This document shows, piece by piece, positions 1 to 10,796 of a stretch of DNA of 64,000 nucleotides. The DNA comes from Actinosynnema sp040640215 (GTDB lineage Bacteria > Actinomycetota > Actinomycetes > Mycobacteriales > Pseudonocardiaceae), in the NCBI RefSeq assembly GCF_040640215.1, contig NZ_JBFABG010000001.1, positions 434,001-498,000 of the forward strand, given 5' to 3'. Numbering within the stretch: the first letter of the stretch is position 1; each line of letters starts with the position of its first letter. The translations under genes and the position numbers were made by a program. The notes beneath the pieces are model-generated. The model was not told the origin of the DNA, did no database searches, and worked only from the letters and a program-made list of their open reading frames with translations.

Positions 1-750
1 GCCACCTACCTGACCACCGTCGCGATCGACAAGTGGACGATCGACCGGACGACCCTGGCGGACGGCACGCCCGTGGTGAACGCGTTCGCGCCGGGCGTGT
101 CACGAGCGCCGGAGGACCGGGACCGGCTGCCGGAGGTCCTGGCGTTCCTGGCCTCGGAGTTCGGCCCGTACCCGTTCGAGTCGGCGGGCGGGATCTTCCT
201 GGCGGACGACATCGGCTTCTCCCTGGAGACCCAGACCCGGCCCGTCTACGCCGGGTGGGCCGACCTGGAGACGGTCGTCCACGAGAACGCCCACCAGTGG
301 TTCGGCAACTCGGTGACGCTGCGGTCGTGGGCCGACATCTGCCTCAACGAGTGCTTCGCGAGCTACGCGCAGTGGCTGTGGGCCGAGGAGAAGGACGGCG
401 CGGACCTGGACGCCGACTACCGCGCCGAGGTCGCGCGGACCGGCGACTCGACCCAGTACTGGAACCGCAAGCTCTACGACATGGGCCGGGGCAACGAGTT
501 CCGGGGCGTGTACGACAAGGGGCAGCTCGCCGTGCACGCGCTGCGGCGGCAGATCGGCGACGAATCCTTCGGCGAGGTCCTGCGGACCTGGATCGCGCGG
601 CACCGGGACGGCAACGCCTCGTGGCCCGAGTTCGAGGCGCACGTGGAGCAGGTGTCCGGGCAGGAGCTCGACGGGTTCTTCGCGGCGTGGTTCCGCGCCG
701 ACGCGATCCCGTCCGACCAGCACCTGTGGCCGGGCACGCTGCGGAAGTAG
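1..750 (+). CDS. M1 family metallopeptidase (aminopeptidase N-like), 3' part
   Basis: The frame is open from the first base, so the 5' part lies outside the window; the visible 249 residues are the catalytic and C-terminal part. The gluzincin zinc site is intact: HENAH (about residues 94-98) followed by NECFA, which supplies the third zinc ligand Glu about 18 residues on. The segment just before, with FLADD and YAGWADLE, is typical of short actinobacterial M1 peptidases that end soon after the catalytic domain. By family it removes N-terminal residues from peptides; no signal peptide can be judged because the start is missing. The stop TAG is at 748-750. Confidence is high for family, low for exact substrate. 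Confidence 0.93.
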   Translation, partial: ATYLTTVAIDKWTIDRTTLADGTPVVNAFAPGVSRAPEDRDRLPEVLAFLASEFGPYPFESAGGIFLADDIGFSLETQTRPVYAGWADLETVVHENAHQWFGNSVTLRSWADICLNECFASYAQWLWAEEKDGADLDADYRAEVARTGDSTQYWNRKLYDMGRGNEFRGVYDKGQLAVHALRRQIGDESFGEVLRTWIARHRDGNASWPEFEAHVEQVSGQELDGFFAAWFRADAIPSDQHLWPGTLRK

Positions 751-801
751 CGCGCCGCGTCACCCGACCCGGTGCCGTCGTGCCCTGCTAACGTCGGTGC
801 C

Positions 802-1113
802 ATGGCAGTTGTGAAGATCAACGCGATCCACGTCCCCGACGGTGGCGGCCCGGAGCTGGAGAAGCGCTTCGCCGCGCGGCTCGGCGCGGTGGACTCGTCG
901 CCCGGGTTCCTCGGTTTCCAACTGCTGCGGCCGGTCGCCGGCGACGAGCGGTACTTCGTCGTCACCCACTGGGAGACCGACGCGGACTTCGACGCCTGGC
1001 GCAACGGCAGCGCGCGCGAAGCGCACGCGGGCGAGCGGGCCAAGCCCGTCGCGACCGGGTCCGACCTGCTGGAGTTCGAGGTCGTGCTGAGCTCCCAGCC
1101 GAAGCGTGACTGA
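802..1113 (+). CDS. mhuD: MhuD-type heme-degrading monooxygenase
   Basis: This 103-residue ABM-fold protein closely resembles M. tuberculosis MhuD (Rv3592) along its whole length, for example MAVVKINAI, GPELEKRF, SPGFLGFQLLRPV and RYFVVTHWE. The residues used by MhuD for heme binding and oxidation are present at the same numbers: Asn7, Arg22, Trp66 and His75. MhuD oxidatively opens heme, releasing iron and mycobilins without CO. ATG at 802 is chosen because it starts the homology; a GTG 30 bases upstream only adds ten unrelated residues. The stop overlaps the GTG start of the following sirtuin gene by 8 bases, so the two are probably co-translated. In cells it would act in the cytosol in iron acquisition from heme. 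Confidence 0.93.
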   Translation: MAVVKINAIHVPDGGGPELEKRFAARLGAVDSSPGFLGFQLLRPVAGDERYFVVTHWETDADFDAWRNGSAREAHAGERAKPVATGSDLLEFEVVLSSQPKRD

Positions 1114-2011
1114 CGGCCCCCACGCGGAGCTCGACCCCCCGGCAGCGCCCGACCCGGCAGCGCCCGACCCGGCAGCGCCCGACCCGGCAGCGCCCGACCC
1201 GGCGGCGCTGGACCGGGCGGCAGAACTGGTCGCCGGCGCGGACGCGGTGCTGGTGTGCGCCGGCGCGGGGATGGGTGTCGACTCGGGATTGCCCGATTTC
1301 CGGGGCGACCGCGGGTTCTGGCGCGCCTACCCGCCGTACGAACGGCTCGGCCTGCGGTTCGCCGAGCTCGCCGACCCGGTGCACTTCGTCGCGGACCCGG
1401 CGTTGGCCTGGGGTTTCTACGGCCACCGGCTGGACCTCTACCGGCGCACCGAGCCCCACGCGGGGTTCGCCGTGCTGCGGTCGTGGGGGGCCCGGGTGTT
1501 CACCTCGAACGTGGACGGGCACTTCCAGCGGGCCGGGTTCGCCGACGTCGCCGAGGTGCACGGGTCCATCCACCGCCTCCAGTGCGTCGAGCCGTGCACG
1601 GACGACGTGTGGTCGGCCGACGACGTCGTGGTGGAGGTCGACCCGGAGACCGTGCGGGCCGTCTCGCCGCTGCCCGCGTGCCGCAACTGCGGTGGTCTGG
1701 CCCGGCCCAACATCCTGATGTTCGAGGACTGGTCGTGGGTCGCGGGCCCCGGTCGACGCGCGCTGGACGCGCTGACCGGGTGGCGGCGGTCCGCGCGCCG
1801 CCTGGTCGTGCTGGAGATCGGGGCGGGCTTGGCGGTGCCGACCGTGCGGCGGCAGGCGGAGCTGGCCAGTGCCGCGTCCGGGGCGCTGATCAGGATCAAC
1901 CCGAGGGAGCCGGACGTCCGGCACGGGCGCGGGGTGTCGTTGCGGATGGGCGCGGCGGCGGCGCTCGTGGAGCTGGACCGGCTCACGGGGTCGGCACGAC
2001 GAACCGGGTGA
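1106..2011 (+). CDS. Sir2-family NAD-dependent protein deacetylase-like protein
   Basis: A 301-residue sirtuin. The NAD-binding signatures are GAGMGVDSGLPDFRG (about residues 52-66) and TSNVDGHFQRAG; the catalytic histidine sits in EVHGSIH; and four cysteines in two pairs (LQCVEPC, CRNCGG) form the expected zinc site. Sirtuins remove acyl groups from lysine using NAD+. Differences from classical CobB are TSNVDG in place of TQNID and an FWRAYPPYERLGL helix, matching the less characterised bacterial group often annotated simply as 'Sir2 family'. The first 40 residues are a low-complexity DPAAP repeat encoded by a 15-base tandem repeat. The gene overlaps mhuD by 8 bases upstream and converges with the EEP gene by 29 bases at its 3' end. 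Confidence 0.88.
   Translation: MTDGPHAELDPPAAPDPAAPDPAAPDPAAPDPAALDRAAELVAGADAVLVCAGAGMGVDSGLPDFRGDRGFWRAYPPYERLGLRFAELADPVHFVADPALAWGFYGHRLDLYRRTEPHAGFAVLRSWGARVFTSNVDGHFQRAGFADVAEVHGSIHRLQCVEPCTDDVWSADDVVVEVDPETVRAVSPLPACRNCGGLARPNILMFEDWSWVAGPGRRALDALTGWRRSARRLVVLEIGAGLAVPTVRRQAELASAASGALIRINPREPDVRHGRGVSLRMGAAAALVELDRLTGSARRTG
1141..1200 (+). repeat. 15-bp tandem repeat, four perfect copies, in the sirtuin gene
   Basis: The unit GGCAGCGCCCGACCC occurs four times back to back without a mismatch and encodes repeats of PAAPD/DPAAP near the sirtuin N terminus. The unit length is a multiple of three, so copy-number change keeps the frame. A degenerate fifth copy follows (GGCGGCGCTGGACCG). 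Confidence 0.95.
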
Positions 2012-2947
2012 GGACCGCCCGGTGGTCCGTGCCGGGCAGGTCGACCACCCGGAACTCCTCGACCGGGCACCGGTTGTCCACCAGCGCGTGGTCGATCACC
2101 ACCGGCGGCCAGTACCCGGTGGCCGGCCACGTCGGGTTCAGCCCCTCGCCGACCTGGTCCGCGGCGTCCACGTAGCCCTGGTTGAGCAGGCGGCGCAGGC
2201 CCACGTGGTCCAGGGTCGCGTTGAAGTCGCCCACCAGCACCCGCACCGGCCCGTCGAGGTCCCGTCCGGGCAGGCCGGCGAGGTCGCGTCGCCACGGTTC
2301 CGAACCGCCCGGCACCGTCGGGGCGAGCGCGTGCACGGACAGCACCTCGACGTCCTCGTCGCCGGGCAGGTCCACCAGCGCGCGGGCCTGCCGGAGCGTG
2401 CTCGGCGCGGACGGCGGGCGGGAGGACAGCGGGTGCCGCGAGGCCAGCCCCGACCCGGGCACGCCCGGCTCGGGCAGGAACACCCGGTGCGGCAGCACGT
2501 CGGCCAGGCCCGCGCGGTCGAGGTCCGCGACGGCGTCCGGCGTGAGCTCCTGCAACGCCAGGACGTCGACCCGGTGCGCCCGCACCGCCGCCACGACCGC
2601 CGCCGCGTCGGCGTTCCCGCGCAGCAGGTTCGCCGACAGCACCCGGACGTCCCGGCCGACACCGATCGGCCGGGGGTCCGGGAAGGCGCGCGGCGCGACG
2701 GCCGCGACCAGCACCAGGGAGAGCAGCAGGGTGATCGTGCCCAGCGGCGCAGGAGCAGCGCCACCGCGCCGAGCAGGACGCCCGCCGCGGTGGAGTACGG
2801 GGTCAGCGCGGTGAGCACGACCATGTGGCGGGTGCCGTCGATGCCCAGCAGGCGGAGCACCGCGACGGCGACGAACGCGAAGGTGGTCAGCACCAGCAGG
2901 AACGTCACGGCCTTGCGGCGCGGACGGCGTACTCCGAGGTCGGCCAC
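1983..2947 (-). pseudogene. Membrane-anchored endonuclease/exonuclease/phosphatase family protein, frameshifted
   Basis: Two frames are needed to read one protein. From GTG 2947 the first frame gives MADLGVRRPRRKAVTF and hydrophobic segments ending in LLGAVALLLRRW. The catalytic part continues only in another frame, from GTITLLLSLVLVAAV onward, with the EEP signatures SANLLRG, DVLALQEL, VGDFNAT and a terminal GTDHRAV. The switch lies near 2738-2755, so one or two bases appear inserted or deleted. The joined product would be about 320 residues: three N-terminal membrane helices plus a presumably extracellular EEP phosphoesterase domain, a common actinobacterial arrangement. It is either a sequence error or a true disruption; retained strong codon bias on both sides favours a recent or artefactual lesion. 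The GTG start is divergent from pcp, 18 bases away. Confidence 0.75.
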
Positions 2948-2965
2948 GGCATCTAGTCTGCCCGA

Positions 2966-3619
2966 GTGAGAGTTGTGCTGACGGGCTTCGAACCGTTCGG
3001 GGGCGACGCCACCAACCCGTCGTGGGACGCGGTGCGGCTGGTCGCCGAGGAGTTGCGGGAGGGCGGGTCACCGGCCGGGTACGAGCTGGTGGCGGCCGAG
3101 CTGCCGTGCGAGTTCGGGCGCTCGGTGGCCGTGCTGCGGGACCTGCTCGTGGCACACCGGCCGGACGTGGTGGTGTGCGTGGGGCAGGCCGGCGGACGGG
3201 TGGGCGTGACGCCGGAACGGGTCGCGGTGAACCTGGACGACGCCCGAATCCCGGACAACGCCGGCAACCAGCCGATCGACGAGCCGGTCGTGGCAGGCGG
3301 GCCGACGGCGTACTTCGGCACCCTGCCGGTGAAGGCGTGCGTCGAGGCGCTGCTGGACGCGGACATCCCGGCCTCGGTGTCGCACACCGCCGGGACGTTC
3401 GTCTGCAACCACGTGTTCTACGGGCTCATGCACCTGGTCGCGACGGAGTTCCCGCAGGTCAGGGGCGGCTTCGTGCACGTGCCCTACGCGCCGGGCCAGG
3501 GCCACGAGGACGCGCCGAGCCTCGACGTCGGGACCACGGCCCGCGCTCTCGACCTGATCATCCGCACCACCGTCGCCCGCACCACCGACCTGCGCAGCAC
3601 GGCCGGCACCCTGCACTGA
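2966..3619 (+). CDS. pcp: Pyrrolidone-carboxylate peptidase (pyroglutamyl peptidase I)
   Basis: A 217-residue C15 cysteine peptidase. The N-terminal MRVVLTGFEPFGGDATNPSW is the family hallmark. The catalytic triad can be placed: Glu in TPERVAVN, Cys in SHTAGTFVCNHVFYG, and His in GFVHVPY. It removes N-terminal pyroglutamate from peptides and proteins in the cytosol. The GTG start at 2966 gives the conserved N terminus. The gene is transcribed away from the EEP gene and is followed by a strong hairpin at 3691-3721. Confidence 0.95.
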   Translation: MRVVLTGFEPFGGDATNPSWDAVRLVAEELREGGSPAGYELVAAELPCEFGRSVAVLRDLLVAHRPDVVVCVGQAGGRVGVTPERVAVNLDDARIPDNAGNQPIDEPVVAGGPTAYFGTLPVKACVEALLDADIPASVSHTAGTFVCNHVFYGLMHLVATEFPQVRGGFVHVPYAPGQGHEDAPSLDVGTTARALDLIIRTTVARTTDLRSTAGTLH

Positions 3620-3690
3620 CCACCCGGCCCGCCCCCGCGCCCACGGGGCGCACCGGCCGACGAGGCCCGGCCCGACTTCCCCGCACGCGA

Positions 3691-3721
3691 AAACGCCCCC
3701 TGGGGGCTCCAGGGGGCGTTT
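3691..3721. terminator. Bidirectional terminator between pcp and clpC
   Basis: A perfect 13-bp stem (AAACGCCCCCTGG at 3691-3703 with CCAGGGGGCGTTT at 3709-3721) closes a 5-base loop. A-tract on one side and T-tract on the other allow termination of both pcp (plus) and clpC (minus). Confidence 0.85.
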
Positions 3722-3826
3722 GGCGCGTCCACCCTCGTCTCAACCCGACCGAGCGGGCCCAGGCGCGGCCTGAGCCGGTCTCGGCCGGCCGCCGGGGCGG
3801 CCCCGGAGGGCCGCCCTCGCCGGCTG

Positions 3827-6400
<2,574 letters not shown>

Positions 6401-6478
6401 TCGCACTCCCTGACTGCTGCGCCGGCGGTCCTCGGGCTCACCACTGGCATACCGTGGAGAGCGCGGCACCGTGGGACC

Positions 6479-6507
6479 ACTGTAGTCGCCGGCCCCGACA
6501 CTCTCAG
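6479..6507 (-). promoter_or_regulatory. Candidate sigma-70-type promoter of clpC
   Basis: On the minus strand CTGAGA (-35, plus 6502-6507), a 17-base spacer and TACAGT (-10, plus 6479-6484) precede clpC, leaving a leader of about 75 bases. The -35 matches the consensus at four of six positions. Prediction from sequence only. Confidence 0.4.
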
Positions 6508-6562
6508 TTCCCGTTCGCGTGCAGTCGCCGTCGAGGATCTCTGACACCGGTACCAACGCGTG

Positions 6563-6577
6563 ATCTGCCAGGCAGAT
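6563..6577. promoter_or_regulatory. Inverted repeat upstream of clpC promoter
   Basis: ATCTGCC-A-GGCAGAT: perfect 7-bp arms with a one-base spacer, about 60 bases upstream of the candidate clpC -35. Size and position suit a dimeric regulator, but no regulator is recognised. Confidence 0.35.
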
Positions 6578-6597
6578 TCCACGGATCGGGCGATGTC

Positions 6598-6611
6598 CGC
6601 TGAGCGCGAAC
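6598..6611 (-). promoter_or_regulatory. Candidate ClgR operator upstream of clpC
   Basis: Read on the minus strand the site is GTTCGC-GCTCA-GCG, which fits the GTTCGC-N5-GCG pattern described for ClgR, the actinobacterial activator of clp genes. It sits about 90 bases upstream of the candidate clpC -35 and in the same orientation as the gene. The pattern is short, so chance occurrence is possible. Confidence 0.45.
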
Positions 6612-7068
6612 AACCCCCCGTTCGGTGGCACGTGGGGTGACCGGCATCACAGTGGACCGCCGGCGCGAGGCAGACCTGACCAGGCAGGGCGAGCCTCCTC
6701 GGACCGCCCGCCGGGCCTCTCCGGCGACCGGACCGGCGGGTACGCGGCGATCCGATACTCGAACGTGGTCGCCCTGCCGGCGGAACAGCCCCGCCCACCT
6801 CCGCGTCGACTCCCCGGGCCGACTCCCCGGGACCGGCCCCGGGGGACCGACTCCCCGGGCCGGGAAACCGGTCGGACCGCCGCCGGGAAAGTCGCCGCTC
6901 CCCCTTTGGACCGTTCGGACTCATCCCCCGACCGGGGGACGAGTCCGGGCGACGCCTAATGCCGGTCGGTGACCGCGTGGCGGACCATCGGCCGCGCATC
7001 GTTATGAACTTCACCATCCGGGGTCCGTCCAAGATCTTTCGAGGACCGGGCGGGGTGATAGAACAACC
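6612..7068. other. Gene-free stretch between clpC regulatory region and lsr2 terminator
   Basis: No convincing gene is seen. The open frames here have no family resemblance and no good ribosome site. The stretch holds three copies of CGACTCCCCGGG (starting at 6807, 6820 and 6848) in an extremely C/G-rich block, then a slightly more A/T-rich segment around 6955-7045. Confidence 0.6.
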
Positions 7069-7099
7069 AAGGGGCACCGGTTTCGGACCGGTGCCCCTT
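7069..7099. terminator. Terminator downstream of lsr2
   Basis: Perfect 13-bp stem, AAGGGGCACCGGT (7069-7081) with its complement at 7087-7099, loop TTCGG. It lies 45 bases after the lsr2 stop codon (minus strand) and could also stop transcription entering from clpC leader side. Confidence 0.85.
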
Positions 7100-7144
7100 C
7101 GTCGTATGGCGTAATTGCCGTGGCGCACGCCACGCAATCACGTG

Positions 7145-7492
7145 TCAGCCCTGCTGGTGGTAGGCCTCCAGCACCTCGGCGGGGATACGTCCACGATCGG
7201 ACACCTTCCTCCCCTGCTTGCGGGCCCACTCCCGAATGGCCTGGTTCTGCTCACGATCGGCGGATGCGGGACGTGCGGCCTTCACACCGGCCGGACGGCC
7301 CGGGCCGCGCTTGCGACCTCCGGCCTTGCGAGCGCCGGCGACGAAGTCGGCGAGAGCGTCGCGGAGCTTGCCCGCATTGCCCGAAGAAAGGTCGATCTCG
7401 TAGGACACGCCGTCCAAACCGAAGCCGACCGTCTCCTCCGCCTTCCCGCCGTCCAGGTCATCGACCAGGGTCACGGTGACCTTCTGCGCCAT
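7145..7492 (-). CDS. lsr2: Lsr2 nucleoid-associated protein / xenogeneic silencer
   Basis: 115 residues, MAQKVTVTLVDDLDGGKAEETVGF at the N-terminal dimerisation domain and a C-terminal DNA-binding domain with NQAIREWARKQGRKVSDRGRIPAEVLEAY, whose RGR tripeptide inserts into the minor groove of AT-rich DNA. A basic linker (GGRKRGPGRP) joins the two. Lsr2 bridges DNA and silences AT-rich, often horizontally acquired genes. ATG 7492 is chosen; it has AGGAGGA about seven bases upstream and gives the conserved N terminus. Order lysS-lsr2-clpC is the same as in mycobacteria. Confidence 0.97.
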   Translation of the reverse strand: MAQKVTVTLVDDLDGGKAEETVGFGLDGVSYEIDLSSGNAGKLRDALADFVAGARKAGGRKRGPGRPAGVKAARPASADREQNQAIREWARKQGRKVSDRGRIPAEVLEAYHQQG

Positions 7493-7607
7493 GCGTATCC
7501 TCCTGGACTCCGAATTCGCGGTGTTCCCCGACCGCGACCAAAGCAATGTCGGGTGCAGGTTAGCGCACAACTACCGCAATGCGCAGACCGGAGTCCGAGA
7601 AGTTACT

Positions 7608-9119
7608 TCATTCAGGGCGCACGAGGGGGAACAGGATCGTCTCCCGGATACCGAGACCGGTGATGGCCATCAGCAGTCGGTCGATGCCCATTCCCACGCC
7701 ACCGCTCGGTGGCATTCCGTACTCCAGCGATCGCAGAAAGTCTTCGTCCACCGGCATGGCCTCGACGTCCCCGGCGGCGCTCAACCGCGCCTGGGCTTCC
7801 AACCGCTCCCGCTGGGCCACCGGGTCGACCAGTTCGGAGTATCCCGTGGCCAACTCGAATCCGCGCACGTACAGGTCCCACTTTTCGGCCACGCCGGCCC
7901 GGCTGCGGTGCCGCCGGGTGAGCGGCGAGGTCTCCAGCGGGAAATCACGGACGAACGTGGGCGCGTGCAGGTCGGCCCCGACCAGGTGCTCCCACAGCTC
8001 CTCGACCAGCTTGCCGTGGCCCGACTTCGGGTCGACCTCCAGCCGCACCCGGTCCGCGAGCTCGCGGAGCTCCTCGACGGAGGTGTCCGGCGTCACGACT
8101 CCGCCGGCGGCCTCGGAGAGCGACTCGTACATGCCGAGGGTCGTCCACTCGCCGCCGAGGTCGTACTCCGAGCCGTCGGCCAGCGTCACCCGGTGCGAGC
8201 CCGCGACCGCGAGGGCGGCCTCCTGGACCAGCTCGCGGGTGAAGACCGCGTTCGACTCGTAGGTCGCGTACGCCTCGTAGAACTCCAGCATCGAGAACTC
8301 GGGCGAGTGGGACGAGTCCATGCCCTCGTTGCGGAAGTTGCGGTTGATCTCGAAGACCTTCTCGATGCCGCCCACCACGCAGCGCTTGAGGTACAGCTCG
8401 GGGGCGATGCGCAGGAAGAGGTCGATGTCCAGGGCGTTGGAGTGCGTGACGAAGGGGCGCGCGGACGCGCCGCCCTGCAACGTCTGCAACATCGGCGTCT
8501 CGACCTCGACGAAGCCGCGCCGGTGGAACGACTCCCGCAGGGACCGCACGACGGCGGCCCGCCCGCGCACGGTGTCCCGGGCCTGCTCCCGCACGATGAG
8601 GTCCACGTACCGCCGGCGGATGCGGGTTTCCTCGGCCAGTTCCTTGTGCGCCACGGGAAGCGGCCGGAGCGACTTGGCGGCCAACCGCCACTCGGCGGCC
8701 ATCACGGAGAGCTCGCCGCGCCGGGAGGTGATGACCTCACCGCGCACGAACACGTGGTCGCCCAGGTCGACGTCGGACTTCCAGTCCGCCAGCGCCCGCT
8801 CGCCGACCCCGTTCAGGCTGAGCATGGCCTGGAGTTCGGTGCCGTCGCCTTCGCGGAGCGTGGCGAAGCACAACTTCCCGGTGTTGCGGATGAACATCAC
8901 CCGTCCGGTCACCCCGACGACCTCGCCGGTGGTGACATCGGGTTCGAGCCCCTGGTGCCGTTCCCGGACCTCGCGCAACGTGTGCGTGCGGGGGACCTCG
9001 ACCGGATAGGGGTCCACCCCGCGCTCCAGCAGCCGCGCCCGCTTCTCCCGGCGCACCCGAAGCTGTTCGGGAAGGTCGTCGTCACTGGTGGCGGTGGGGG
9101 TCGCAGGCTGCTCACTCAC
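7608..9119 (-). CDS. lysS: Lysyl-tRNA synthetase, class II
   Basis: 503 residues. An N-terminal OB-fold anticodon-binding domain (GVTGRVMFIRNTGKLCFATLREG) is followed by the class II catalytic core: motif 1 around FVEVETPML, motif 2 with FEINRNFRNEGMDSSHSPEF, and motif 3 GMGIDRLLM near the C terminus. It charges tRNA-Lys with lysine. Length equals mycobacterial LysS1. It lies 115 bases upstream of lsr2 on the same strand, with a space large enough for a separate lsr2 promoter. Confidence 0.97.
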   Translation of the reverse strand: MSEQPATPTATSDDDLPEQLRVRREKRARLLERGVDPYPVEVPRTHTLREVRERHQGLEPDVTTGEVVGVTGRVMFIRNTGKLCFATLREGDGTELQAMLSLNGVGERALADWKSDVDLGDHVFVRGEVITSRRGELSVMAAEWRLAAKSLRPLPVAHKELAEETRIRRRYVDLIVREQARDTVRGRAAVVRSLRESFHRRGFVEVETPMLQTLQGGASARPFVTHSNALDIDLFLRIAPELYLKRCVVGGIEKVFEINRNFRNEGMDSSHSPEFSMLEFYEAYATYESNAVFTRELVQEAALAVAGSHRVTLADGSEYDLGGEWTTLGMYESLSEAAGGVVTPDTSVEELRELADRVRLEVDPKSGHGKLVEELWEHLVGADLHAPTFVRDFPLETSPLTRRHRSRAGVAEKWDLYVRGFELATGYSELVDPVAQRERLEAQARLSAAGDVEAMPVDEDFLRSLEYGMPPSGGVGMGIDRLLMAITGLGIRETILFPLVRPE

Positions 9120-9169
9120 GGGGGGAAGCGTACGGAAAGACCCCTCGGGGAATCGAACCGGTTCTCACT

Positions 9170-9934
9170 ATGGTGGGGACGGTGACGAGTGATGACTTGC
9201 GTGCTCGCCGAGCGAACTCCTTCGGAGCACATGCCGCCACCTACGCCGAACACCGCCCGGACTACCCCGTGGCCGCCATCCGGTGGGCGGTGGAACCCCT
9301 GGGCGAAGGTCCGCACCGGGTCCTCGACCTGGCGGCGGGAACCGGGAAGCTCACCGGCGGGCTCATCGCGGAAGGCCACCAGGTCACCGCCGTGGAGCCC
9401 GACGAGTCGATGCTGTCGGAGCTGGTGCGCCGGCACGGGGGCGTGCGGGCGCTGCCGGGAACCGCGGAGCGCATCCCCCTCCCGGACGCGACGGTGGACG
9501 CGGTCCTGGTGGGCCAGGCGTTCCACTGGTTCGACAAGGCGAGGGCGCAGACCGAGATCGCCCGGGTGCTGCGGCCCGGGGGCACCCTGACCTCGCTGTG
9601 GAACGACTCGGACACCACCGTGCCGTGGGTGGCGAAGCTGGACGAACTGGCCAAGTCCACGGTCAGCGGGCAGCACTCGCTGGAAGAGGAGGTCCCGGAG
9701 CACGAGGAGTTCCAGCGGACCGAGCACCGGCGGTTCCCCCACGCGCACCGCCGGACGGCGGAGTCCCTGGTGGAGACGATCGGCACGCACTCCCACGCGC
9801 TGGTGATCAGCGGAGCGGAACGGCGGGAGCTGCTGGCCTCCCTGCTGGCCTTCCTGAAGGGCAACCCGGAGACGGCGACCGGCGAGTTCGACTTCCCCAT
9901 CGTGACCGTGGCGACCCGCCAGCACCGCCGCTGA
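9170..9934 (+). CDS. Class I SAM-dependent methyltransferase (type 11)
   Basis: 254 residues. SAM-binding motif I is VLDLAAGTGKLTGGL (about 51-65), the acidic residue after strand 2 is in VTAVEPDESML, and a motif with DAVLVGQAFHWFD and ARVLRPGGTL follows, as in methyltransferase type 11 proteins. The N terminus FGAHAATYAEHRPDYP is typical of this actinobacterial family. The substrate cannot be told. It is transcribed divergently from lysS with only 50 bases between starts. Confidence 0.85.
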   Translation: MVGTVTSDDLRARRANSFGAHAATYAEHRPDYPVAAIRWAVEPLGEGPHRVLDLAAGTGKLTGGLIAEGHQVTAVEPDESMLSELVRRHGGVRALPGTAERIPLPDATVDAVLVGQAFHWFDKARAQTEIARVLRPGGTLTSLWNDSDTTVPWVAKLDELAKSTVSGQHSLEEEVPEHEEFQRTEHRRFPHAHRRTAESLVETIGTHSHALVISGAERRELLASLLAFLKGNPETATGEFDFPIVTVATRQHRR

Positions 9935-9948
9935 CCACGGCGCGGTCC

Positions 9949-9969
9949 CGGTGCGCGCGGGGCGCACCG
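9949..9969. terminator. Short hairpin between convergent methyltransferase and coaX genes
   Basis: CGGTGCGC (9949-9956) pairs with GCGCACCG (9962-9969) across a 5-base loop. There is no T-tract, so termination is plausible only because the two genes converge here. Confidence 0.4.
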
Positions 9970-9982
9970 CCCACCGCGCCGC

Positions 9983-10768
9983 TCACCGCATGTTGCGCTC
10001 GAACACCAGCCGCAGACCCAGCAGCGTCAGGTCCGGCACGTGGGCCTGGATCGTCGCCGACTCCGTCACCACCAGCGGGGCCAGCCCGCCCGTGGCGATC
10101 ACGGTCACCGGTCCGGGCTCGGTCACCTGCAACTCGTCCACGATCCGCCGCACCAGCCCGTCCACCTGCCCGACGAACCCGTACACGATCCCGGACTGGA
10201 GGCACTCCACGGTGTTCTTCCCGATCACCGACCGGGGGCGCACCAGCTCGACCTTCCGGAGCTGCGCCGCCCGCGCGGCCAGCGCGTCGACCGAGATCTC
10301 GATCCCCGGGGCCAGCGCCCCGCCCAGGAACTCGCCCTTGGCCGAGATGACGTCCAGGTTGGTGGAGGTGCCGAAGTCGACCACCACGCACGCCGTGCTG
10401 TGCAGGTGGTGCGCGGCCAGTGTGTTGATCACCCGGTCGGACCCGACTTCCTTCGGGTTGTCGACCAGCAGCGGCACGCCGGTCCGCACACCGGGCTCGA
10501 CCAGCACCTTCGGCACCGCCGAGTAGTACCGGCCGAGCATGACCCGCAGTTCCCGCAGCACCGCCGGCACCGTCGACAGCGCCGAGATCCCGGTGATCTC
10601 GTCCGCGTACTGCCCCAGCAGCCCGCGCATGGTCAGCGCGAGCTCGTCGGCGGTCATCCGCGCGTCGGTGCGCATCCGCCAGTCGCGCACCAGCGCGGCC
10701 CTGTCCCCCGTCCCGTCGTACAGGCCCAGGACGATGTTGGTGTTGCCGACGTCGATGGCGAGCAGCAC
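9983..10768 (-). CDS. coaX: Type III pantothenate kinase
   Basis: 261 residues with the ASKHA-fold features of CoaX: MLLAIDVGNTNIVLGLY (phosphate 1), DRVINTLAAHH, VVVDFGTSTNLDVIS (phosphate 2) and PVTVIATGGLAPLV. It phosphorylates pantothenate, first step of CoA synthesis. GTG at 10768 gives the family start. It is last in the panC-panD-coaX run, 28 bases after panD, as in M. tuberculosis where Rv3600c follows panD. Type III kinases are poorly inhibited by CoA, a family property. Confidence 0.95.
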   Translation of the reverse strand: MLLAIDVGNTNIVLGLYDGTGDRAALVRDWRMRTDARMTADELALTMRGLLGQYADEITGISALSTVPAVLRELRVMLGRYYSAVPKVLVEPGVRTGVPLLVDNPKEVGSDRVINTLAAHHLHSTACVVVDFGTSTNLDVISAKGEFLGGALAPGIEISVDALAARAAQLRKVELVRPRSVIGKNTVECLQSGIVYGFVGQVDGLVRRIVDELQVTEPGPVTVIATGGLAPLVVTESATIQAHVPDLTLLGLRLVFERNMR

Positions 10769-10796
10769 TGGACAATCCCCTCCGCCGGAACCCCGG

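Noticed and set aside
6625..6972. 115-codon open frame between clpC and lsr2
   Set aside because: Arg/Pro-rich shadow of GC-rich non-coding DNA, no ribosome site or family.
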